64,000 nucleotides of DNA from Stenogyne calaminthoides (lineage: Eukaryota > Streptophyta > Magnoliopsida > Lamiales > Lamiaceae). Each line of letters opens with the position of its first letter. The stretch's first letter is position 1. The DNA is taken from contig JBBCBC010000016.1 in assembly GCA_037126765.1 (NCBI GenBank), positions 12,698,728 through 12,762,727 of the forward strand. Direction: 5' to 3'. The position numbers and the translations under genes are program-made. Positions 55,790 through 64,000 of the stretch are shown piece by piece. Below the pieces are notes generated by a model. The model ran no database searches, was not told the origin of the DNA, and saw nothing but the letters and a program-made list of their open reading frames with translations.

Positions 55790-57180
55790 AATCATGTCTC
55801 AAGCAACTTTCATCTCCAAGAAGAAAGCCGTATAGGTTCATGTCACTCCTATGAAAGCGGGCTAGTGGCCCAGCCGTTAGCAACCGCAAGGCTGGGGGAC
55901 CTACCACCAAAATTGCTCAGAAGCTCGAGCAGATCCGTACCCCGAGAGACATCGATGAGGCTATCGCAGAGTTATGCAAAAAACATGCCGAGATGGAATT
56001 TTCCAACGGTGACCTCGCCCTGAGGGACCTTGCCAGGAAAGATCTCACCATGAGGGGCATCATCGCGGGGACCTCACTACGGGCAGGACCTCACCGCAAA
56101 GAAAGTCGAAGTCAACTCTCATAGGACCCAACAAACCCCATGTTACGGGGCAAGATCCGAACGGGCGGGCCAAATCCCATCCACAAACGTTTGTTCTCGA
56201 AGGTTTTAGTTGTAGCCACCGGTGGGCTCCAACGAGATCAGCCCAGATAGACGCAGCGACCATGTTGAACCCGGCGATCTTTTTGGGGTCATGGCCTGTA
56301 TGGGCCCAGCATGGTGTCAAGAAAAGATCGATTTGAGCGAAGTCCTCACCTCGTAGCCGGAGAGGACCCCATCACCTTACAGACGCCGTTGGACTCCATC
56401 ACCTCGACAAGAAAGAAACTCTCCACATCACGGCGAGGTCACATGATAAAATGAATCTCGCCATTCTTCAAAATATCGAGATCTCCAAGAACATTTAGCG
56501 AACAAAGGGAGCACCTCTCACCACAAAAAACCCCCATCTCGCCACTATCACCCACAATCATGCTCGCCTTACAAATCAAGATCAATGTAAGCTCTATCAC
56601 GCAAAGACAACGACAACATCGATTCGATCAATCACGAAGCAAATACACATCTTACATGAATTCCATGGGGGCAATCATGCCACCCAAAGTCGACTTTTCC
56701 CACTCACCCCTAAAGGCGACCAGCATACCGCTTGGTTCAACACCTTACCACCGACATCCATAGAATCTTTCCACCAAATGGCTCAATTGTTCCTTACTCA
56801 CGCCGCATCACGATCCTCGCATAAGGGAACTAAGCGTCGCAAACATCCATCAACTCAAGAAGAAATGGACCGAGCATACATCGACGACAGACCAACTCAT
56901 CATGGAGGCGAACCGGCAAAGTCTTGGGGATAGTACATCGCTTGAAGAAAGGAACCAAGTTGTGGAAGAGGATGAACAAAGATTACCCATCAAGCTACAC
57001 CAATTTCCGATGTCGGGGTATCATGATCACCAATGCCGAGATATCGGCCTCAAGACTAAAGCGGCAAATACCAAGTGAAGAAGGTCGAAGTCAAGAAGTC
57101 AAACCCGAAGTCCTAAAACCCTCCAGAGGCCCGCCCCACGAAACCATCGAGCTTCGGGACATTCAAGCCATTCAATAATA
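55790..57180 (+). pseudogene. Degenerate gypsy gag region
   Basis: Fragments only. The most recognisable piece is at about 56,930-57,180 (KLWKRMNKDYPSSYTNFRCRG, then a KRQIPSEEGRSQEV linker), corresponding to the MHQDWPSTYSKF-to-linker section of the other gypsy gag. The upstream part has no frame longer than about 90 codons and many stops. Confidence 0.5.
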
Positions 57181-57615
57181 CCCGAAGTAAAGCTTCAAAC
57201 ATTAACCATGAATGCAAAGATGATCTTTCGTGCCATCAAGGGTGGACAACAAATCCCACCAAATTTCTGAAATGCTCCAGATACTTCTAAGCTCAATTCA
57301 AGAAGGTTTGTGACTATCACAATACGATTGACATACCAATTTAACATTGCCGTGATCTACAAAGAGAGAGCTCCGAAGTTGTAATTTAAAAAGAAAAAAA
57401 TTGGAAAGGTTTGTCGTTTCTAGACAACAAATGCAATTAGCGACAAGCACCAGGAACCAACCCGACCGGTGGCAAGAAAGGCCCACAGATCCCGAGGGAG
57501 CAGAAAAATGGTCATCCACATGATCTACCCAAACTGGGGAACCCTGAGGTTTCCTCCCAAATGACCTCCCTATCAAACCGTCGTAAAAGGCCGAGATGGA
57601 GCTCTCGATAATGCT

Positions 57616-58232
57616 ATGTTATGTTTTCCCGGCCAACACCATCGCCCCAAATTAGAAACAACTCACCTTTACCGAGGAAGACAAGGATGGAGTGGTATAC
57701 CCGCCGTGATCTCAAATTTAATTATGGGAGCTTTGGTTCATCACATCATGATCGACAATGGGGCTTTTTGCAACATCCTTTTCAAGAAAACATTAGATTA
57801 GCTTGGCAACTTCCATTCCTACGTCGAACCCTGCGAGGTGGGGATCCGAGGGTTTGGAAGTCAACTCGTCGAGGCCTATGGAACAATTTGCCTATCAGTG
57901 GAGATCACCTCGACCATATATATCGAAGGGAAAGCGACAAGACCGGTTGATTTTATGATCATCGACATCCCATCAAATTTCAATGCTTTTCTTGGGCCTT
58001 TTCGAACATGAGTTCGGGTCCTAAATCTTATTACTATTATATTAAATTTCTCGGATCTGACGGGAAAATTGGCATCATTAAGGGTGACGAGATCGCTGCA
58101 AGAAAGTGTTTGACTTACTCTTGTGTCAGTTTAAATTCTGCTTTTTATTTCGGTAAGAGATCCAAGGTGGGGCTAGGTTGTACGAGCCAAGCTCCACCCC
58201 GAAAAAAAAAGAATGTGATAAAATGGAAATAG
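57616..58232 (+). pseudogene. Gypsy protease remnant
   Basis: HHIMIDNGAFCNILFKKTLD (57,738-57,797) is the aspartic protease active-site region, here D-N-G. After a stop, GIRGFGSQLVEAYGT and, in the same frame, EITSTIYIEGKATRPVDFMI with IDIPSNFNAFLG (about 57,840-57,995) complete the protease fold. Frame breaks and stops separate the parts. Confidence 0.8.
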
Positions 58233-58347
58233 ACAATGTAATAGAAGTAGGCGTAGCACCCATGGAAGTTGATGTCGCAAAAAAGCCCGCACAAGAGTTA
58301 CGAGATCTAGAACCTCGCCTCAGTTTTGAAGCAATGGAGGTCGATCT

Positions 58348-58821
58348 TTGGCAAAAAACAAAATCAATCCGAGAATAGAAAGAAACGATCAGCGAGCAAC
58401 CCCTATCGAAGAGCTTAAAACAATCACGGTCGACCTCGATCGACCAGAGCTAAGTGTGACCATCAGAACACAGATACCCAACGATCTGCGAGATCAACTG
58501 ATAGAGTTCCTCAAACAGAATTTAGATGTTTTCACATGGTCACATGAAGACATGATCGGAATCGACCCCGAGGTCACATGCCATAAGCTGAACATCGACT
58601 TGACAAAGAAGCCGTCCCGTCCTGAAGGAAGTTCGCCGCGAAAATACGCACCACGGCCCGGAAAAAGTAAAGAAGTTCTTAGATAACAAATTAATCGAAA
58701 TGAAGATTAACCACAATGGGGTGGCCAACATCTTTGGTAAAAAGAAAATAACTTTTGGGCGATTTTGTATCGACTTTCACCGGTACCTCAACGGCATGCC
58801 TAAAGGATTATTTTCCCATGC
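58348..58821 (+). pseudogene. Gypsy RT N-terminus, cut by the gap
   Basis: QRATPIEELKTITVDLDRPE, then FTWSHEDMIGIDPEVTCHKL and, after breaks, DNKLIEMKINHNGVANIF and FGRFCIDFHRYLNGMPKGLF. These match the linker and finger parts of RT, the same order as in the other gypsy element. The catalytic palm is not in the window. Confidence 0.82.
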
Positions 58822-59321
58822 NNNNNNNNNNNNNNNNNNNNNNNNNNNNNNNNNNNNNNNNNNNNNNNNNNNNNNNNNNNNNNNNNNNNNNNNNNNNNNN
58901 NNNNNNNNNNNNNNNNNNNNNNNNNNNNNNNNNNNNNNNNNNNNNNNNNNNNNNNNNNNNNNNNNNNNNNNNNNNNNNNNNNNNNNNNNNNNNNNNNNNN
59001 NNNNNNNNNNNNNNNNNNNNNNNNNNNNNNNNNNNNNNNNNNNNNNNNNNNNNNNNNNNNNNNNNNNNNNNNNNNNNNNNNNNNNNNNNNNNNNNNNNNN
59101 NNNNNNNNNNNNNNNNNNNNNNNNNNNNNNNNNNNNNNNNNNNNNNNNNNNNNNNNNNNNNNNNNNNNNNNNNNNNNNNNNNNNNNNNNNNNNNNNNNNN
59201 NNNNNNNNNNNNNNNNNNNNNNNNNNNNNNNNNNNNNNNNNNNNNNNNNNNNNNNNNNNNNNNNNNNNNNNNNNNNNNNNNNNNNNNNNNNNNNNNNNNN
59301 NNNNNNNNNNNNNNNNNNNNN
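58822..59321. other. Assembly gap, exactly 500 N
   Basis: A run of 500 N. The round number indicates a scaffolding placeholder, so the true distance and even the adjacency of the two sides are unknown. Reading frames crossing it are meaningless. Confidence 0.99.
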
Positions 59322-59577
59322 TTATAAAAATATTATAATGAGATTGAGACACACCGTTTTGGCAAATGTTCGATTGAGTTAGAGAAAAGTTCTGATTAAA
59401 ACTAAAAGCTAATTATTGACAAAAATTTGTTTGAAAATATCATTATTATGTACCATCACTGTTTAAAAATTGTTTTAAACAGTGATATTGCATAAACAGA
59501 ATACTAATAGTCTCTATTCATAATAATGATAGAATTCACTATAAACTCGGTTTTACAAAAGTCGTATCTTAATTAAA

Positions 59578-59801
59578 TACTCCCCCCCGTCCTTCTATAA
59601 TTTTCCCATTTCTTTTGGGTGTTCTAATTAATGAATAATAATAAAACAATAAAAATGAAGGGTAGTTTTGAGTATTGAAATAGAGGAAAAAAATATGTAA
59701 AGTAATGAGTGGAGTAGTGAGTGATATTTTTTGTAATATTATGTGAAAAATAAAGATATAGAAAAAGAATGTGAAAAACTTATGGTGGAACAGAAGGAGT
59801 A
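59578..59801. mobile_element. Stowaway-like MITE (copy of 36,780-37,003)
   Basis: Same ends and same length, 224 bp, as the MITE in the first copy. Confidence 0.7.
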
Positions 59802-61162
59802 TATTGTACTAGCTCATAATCGATTTCCTCTATTAGAACACAAGTAAGTCTCATGCATATAACTACTACTTTTAAGTAGAAATAACTAATATTATTTGGT
59901 AAAAATAACTAATAATATTTGGAGAAAAATAACTAATATCGTTTTAAAATGTATTTGAATTGCATATTGCACAATATCGCTTTTAGCCTAATGATTTTTC
60001 CAACAATATGATGTTTATGAATGTATTGAAAATTATGAAAACTTGTAGTTGAAGAAACTTTTCCAAGCTTTAACAAACAAGCAAACTCAACTCCTATATC
60101 TTTTACTATTACAAGCCACAAAATTGACAACACACCTCAAAATTGGAAACCACGCGGTAAAATCACAAGCAACCTTCATTCCACCCTGCAATTCGTTGTC
60201 CATACTGCAATTCAATATCACCAAAAATACACCACTTAAAAATCAATTACAAAGACTCAAGTCTTATGTTTGTATCCTATGTGCCACGGTAACAGAATGA
60301 AAAATTACCTACAAAAATTTTCAAATGGTTATAAAATTAAAAAAAAAAACAATTTAATTCTTAAAAAGTGAAAGTGACATACAATTTGCCTACTAATTTG
60401 TAGAATAATCTTTTAAAAAAAAATATCTACACAAATAATTCTCTATACATTTGTAATTTCTATAGACAAACTTACCTACACATTTGTAATTCCCTACCCA
60501 ACGAACAATTTATCTACACAATTGTAATTTTCATAGACAAACTTACCTACACAAATAATTTTTTAGGCAATTTACATTTTCGTGGACAATTATATTTGTA
60601 GTTTAAAAATAGCCTATAAAAAAGTTTGTAGGCAATTATAGGAAAGTTTTAATATTTAAGGACATAATTATTTTCGTTGAAAAATTTTATAGGTATGTTG
60701 AAAAAAATATTAAAAAAATTCAGTAAATGATGCGACTTTATTTCATTATAGTGTGTATTTTTAAAAAGTATTAGTTATCTTATTAAAAGTTATTAGTTTT
60801 ATAATATTAATGGTTTCATTTAAAAGTGTTAGCTGTATTACTATAAAGTGATAGTTGAAACTAGTTTGCACAATGAAATTGTAAAAAAATAAAATAAATA
60901 AAAAAGATTACCTGTTTGTGTGGACATTAACTGAGGTGTGCAGAAATAACAAGAAGCAAATCTTGCTGACAAATGAAGCCACCATGTGTGCATAATTAAT
61001 GCAAATCCAAGATTGAGTTCAGAACGATTTGTTCAACCCAATTTCTCTTCTATCCTATTATCCAAAATAATAGGGGAAAAAAAAAAACTTAATCAATCAT
61101 CAAATCCATCAAAACAGAATTCAATTCCCTACTGTCTCGATCCTTGTGAATTTTCCTTAGCC
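59802..61162. other. Second copy of the TCP downstream region
   Basis: Non-coding. A small rearranged patch lies at about 60,710-60,740 (AATTCAGTAAATGATGCGAC replaces the GTAGGCAATGCA text of copy 1). Confidence 0.6.
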
Positions 61163-61292
61163 TCAATTTCGATCCCGATTATCCCCATTTTGCCCCCCAA
61201 TCTGCTGATAAAACTGCCCGAAAGCCTGCATATTCATCCCCCCAATTTGCCCAAAGCCCCAGCTCCAAACCCGTACCCGGAAACTCAAACCC

Positions 61293-61751
61293 CTAAAACC
61301 CGACTTTACCCCCACGACCCGATCCAAAAAATCCCGACCCGAACCCGTCAAACCCGGGCCAAATCCCCATCGAGTTATACAAACCGGAGGAGCCGGAGCT
61401 CCCCTGTTCCGAAACAGAGCACGCGGCGGCGGCGGCGGCGGAGGCGGAGGCGGGAATGGTGCCGGAGCCGGTGGCGGCGACGATGGATGGCTCCGCCTGG
61501 TGCAGCAGCCACTGGATCGTCTCGCCATCGGTCTTGTGGCCTAATTCCCGGGTCAATTGGAAGATTCGGGCGGCAGAGAGGGCGGGTATTCGAATCCTGC
61601 GGCCCCTGCCCTCGACTTTTTTGTGGCGGTCCTTGTTGGAGGCTCTCTTGGGGGCTGATTGCGTCTTTTTGTCGTCGGGTTTGAGCATCTTTGATGATAA
61701 GGCCATGTTTGGCTGCGAGAAAAAACTGGTGGGAGTATCTTGCTGCTCCAT
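61293..61751 (-). CDS. Class I TCP transcription factor, truncated (copy 2)
   Basis: 152 residues, identical to copy 1 in the TCP domain, including Ser at the usual Cys20 position and the same TAG after KVGF. The only protein difference is four extra residues in the Ala/Ser tract after GTIPAS (expanded GCC/GGC repeat: 12 bp longer). The relic C-terminus downstream is unchanged. If the second copy is real, the locus has two nearly identical genes; if it is a haplotype, this is an allelic alanine-tract polymorphism. Confidence 0.82.
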   Translation of the reverse strand: MEQQDTPTSFFSQPNMALSSKMLKPDDKKTQSAPKRASNKDRHKKVEGRGRRIRIPALSAARIFQLTRELGHKTDGETIQWLLHQAEPSIVAATGSGTIPASASAAAAAACSVSEQGSSGSSGLYNSMGIWPGFDGFGSGFFGSGRGGKVGF

Positions 61752-62148
61752 CAGAAGAGGCGAGAAATGGGGCCTCTTTGATTGATCAAGGGGACATGTA
61801 AAAAAGGTGTTGAATTATAATTTTTTTTTTTGCCGTTACTGTAGATTAGTGTTTTATTCAAGAATATCATTTTTTTTGTTTGAATTATTTAAGGTCGTTT
61901 TCCATTAATCCTGCTACAGTGCTTGTAATCATGGATGGGGATGATGAATTTGAAAGTAGACAAGGAAAATGCGTCGCATTGTTAAAATCCTAACAACAGT
62001 TGTCACTTGTCAGCTCTAGTTTTTCAATATCCCATGCACAAGTTTACAAGATGTAGTTATTTTTTTTTTAAATGGAAGAAAGATTGATCTGATTTTGCAT
62101 CTAGGTACCCTTCTATCAGTTTTATGCAATATTGCATGTGCAACTTGT

Positions 62149-63021
62149 TGTTAGTCGTTTTATGTGGAAATTATGATGTGGGGTTGTGTATTTGACAACG
62201 TAACAAACAAGATACAATGTGACGAGCACAAGTATATGTAACGAACATACGTGTAAATATGAGAGGGAAAACAAGTAACATAGTAGGCAGGGGGACAATT
62301 TGTGATCCCTTTATTTAACCTCTGATGGTCTATTTATACTTGTTTGACAAGCATGTACTGCTTTGCCTAGCATGAGTTGGCTATTTCTTGACATGCAAGA
62401 TTACACGAGGTTATGTCATGTGTTCTGATGCCTGCTGTATGAGTTGCCCATGTCTTTTTCCTGCTTGAAGTCTTCTAATGCGTCATCGGTGGTCCAGCTT
62501 TGACGGGTGACTGTCTTCAAATGTTATGTGAGTCGTGCTAATCTACGCTTTGTTTAAACAAGTGCTGGACCTATATGATGGAAACCATGGTTTGACATAG
62601 AGCATGTTATTCCTTTTACCTCTTTATATTAAGCCTTGTGTCTTGGGTGAAATGCCCCCGGTGATAAATCATAGAGTGGATTGCCTATGATGGAGAAAGG
62701 TTTGGACTTGCATTGATTTCTCTTTCTTCCCGTTACTTGACTCGGGTCCGTAGTGGGCTACTTTAAGCAGGCGAGCATGTCGATGTGCCCGAGGCGAGCA
62801 TTCCGCTTCGCCCGGTTGGAATGAGGGGCGGTTTGAGTTCTAGCGTGCTCTTCTAATGTGGCGAGCTTAGCGTGTTGCTCCGTGTTTCGCCTTACATGCT
62901 TCCTACAGCGAGCTCCTTTGTGTTTAAGTAGCTCTCCTTCTTGTGTAGTATTGTCAACGTGTTCGGCCTGACGAACACGTGGCAAAGTCGACTTTTGATC
63001 GATTTAATGGAGAGCACAACA
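62149..63021 (-). repeat. Gypsy LTR, second copy
   Basis: Same start (TGTTAGTC) after the same flank and same end (GAGAGCACAACA followed by the C-rich tract) as the LTR at 39,357-40,229, and the same 873-bp length, despite many small differences between 62,410 and 63,021. Confidence 0.85.
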
Positions 63022-63377
63022 ATACCCCCAAATGACCTTTGATGCTCGCCACGAGGCCGAAAACAGGTTGGTTCGCTTTCTTTGGACTTCTGAGTAAATA
63101 CCGATCCGTTGTGATGCTTGGCGCGCCGGTTTGTAACTTCCCATTTATTATGCACGAGGCTCAATGTTGGTATGTGAAGAATTTTTCTAACCTTTTTATT
63201 TGCAAAGGGCCCCATCTTCCAGAAACCATATAAACCCTTTTACTCTTATTTGTTCATTCTTTTTTCCTTTTTTCTCCCGCCTCTTCCTTTCTTCTCTCGA
63301 AAATCCCATGAGCTCCATCCATCCCCAAGAAAGACTTTTTCAGGTAATTTCCTCGTTTTCTTTCTCTTCCATTCATC

Positions 63378-64000
63378 ATGTCTACTTCCCCAAATTCTTT
63401 GAATGCCCTGATCGACTCTGCGGCCACAAAATCTCCCCGGGGATCTTCTTCTTCATCCCGCCGCCGCCATTTGCGTACTAAGAAAGCTTCGACTTCAGCG
63501 GAGGGTAAACCATTGAAAAAGTCTCACCGTTGCGTTCGTCAGCCCTTCGCCGTTCTGTCACCTTCCTTTGAGGAAGCCATTGCAGAGATTGATCGGGAGT
63601 TAAACCGACCTAATTTTTTGGATGAAGATGATGCTGGTTCCTCTCGTTTTTGTGAAGATACCGGATACTATAGGAGAAACCGAATTGAGGGGGACAAGCA
63701 TAACGACGATGACGAGCACTATATTGAGCATAATTGCGGGCATAAAGAGGGCGAACAAAATACCCATCGGGCTGAAAGGTCTGACGAACATATATCTGGG
63801 GTTTTTCTACAACTTGATGAGGGGCAAAATGACCAGATTCCCCACACCTCTATAGTCCGACTTATGCTGAATATGCTTCCCGGTATAACTTTAATTGGCC
63901 AAAGCAACCTCATCGGGTGTCCTTTGAGAATCGTTTCCCGGCGAGCAAGGTTAAAATTGTGATGACTAAGAATGGTCGGATCAACTTTACTCGGACGATA
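63378..64000 (+). pseudogene. Antisense gypsy gene, second copy, cut by window end
   Basis: Matches 40,586-41,208, with two protein changes early on (Arg to His, Ser to Phe) and a disturbed patch at about 63,841-63,855 that shifts the frame relative to copy 1. Promoter TATA and leader are also retained at about 63,229-63,377. The rest lies outside the window. Confidence 0.75.

Larger units (their letters stand above)
54971..58821 (+). mobile_element. Second gypsy element, truncated by the gap
   Basis: Plus orientation. 5' LTR, primer site, degenerate gag, protease and the start of RT in correct order, then the N gap. The protein pieces resemble the Tat-type element at 39-52 kb (the same WSHEDMIGIDP block), so it belongs to a related lineage. 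Many stops and frameshifts show it is old or dead. Its 3' part, if present, lies within or beyond the gap. Confidence 0.82.
59322..64000. repeat. Near-identical second copy of 36,524 to about 41,210
   Basis: Direct repeat with an offset of 22,798 at the start and 22,792 from the TCP gene on. It contains the same MITE, 24-bp repeat (one unit fewer), TCP gene (12 bp longer), gypsy 3' LTR and antisense gene start. Unique flanking DNA and the LTR insertion point are both shared, so the duplication is later than the gypsy insertion. A section of about 700 bp in the LTR (62,410-63,130) is much more diverged than the rest. Confidence 0.95.

Noticed and set aside
58700..59352. Long reading frames across the N run
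   Set aside because: Produced by undefined bases; not sequence.
1..64000. CRISPR arrays, operons, rRNA genes, functional tRNA genes
   Set aside because: No spaced identical short repeats, no prokaryotic gene order, no rRNA motifs and no tRNA with a pairing acceptor stem; the window is plant nuclear DNA.

Overview
This window is nuclear DNA of a flowering plant, most likely a eudicot. It is strongly AT-rich, its genes are sparse and intron-bearing, and it is full of plant transposons: Ty1/copia and Ty3/gypsy LTR elements, hAT and Stowaway-type MITEs, a Helitron and tRNA-derived SINEs. Only two host protein loci can be recognised. One is a KRI1 homologue (ribosome biogenesis) at about 25.3-27.2 kb, minus strand. 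The other is a short class I TCP transcription factor at 38.5-39.0 kb, minus strand, which appears a second time at 61.3-61.8 kb.

Layout. 0-3.5 kb holds two LTR-like remnants without coding sequence. 3.8-9.0 kb is a MITE cluster that includes a three-level nest: a Stowaway-like MITE split by a hAT element, itself split by a second hAT-type MITE, with exact 8-bp target duplications at both hAT levels. 11.2-13.4 kb carries GTGCA-rich dispersed elements, a 126-bp minisatellite and a tRNA-like SINE head. 15,325-20,329 is a structurally complete copia element on the minus strand (two 440-bp LTRs, initiator-Met-type primer site, TGGTG target duplication) with a broken polyprotein. A full-length SINE follows at 20.9 kb, and a 5'-truncated copy of the same family lies at 34.0 kb. 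KRI1 follows, then a Helitron (28,513-30,987) with a dead helicase fragment and 261-bp tandem repeats, then more MITEs and the TCP gene.

From 39,357 to about 52,314 lies a 13-kb gypsy element of Tat type on the minus strand (gag, protease, RT, RNase H, second RNase H, integrase, all frame-broken). It carries an additional gene on the opposite strand, between integrase and the 3' LTR, with its own TATA box and intron-like gaps. A second gypsy element on the plus strand begins at 54,971 and runs into a gap of exactly 500 N (58,822-59,321).

After the gap, 59,322-64,000 repeats 36,524 to about 41,210 almost base for base, including the TCP gene and the gypsy LTR at the same insertion point. This is either a recent segmental duplication or, more likely given the placeholder gap, an assembly or haplotype duplication. 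The window is best read as a gene-poor region shaped by layered transposon insertion, in which the TCP gene sits about 400 bp from a same-orientation gypsy LTR.
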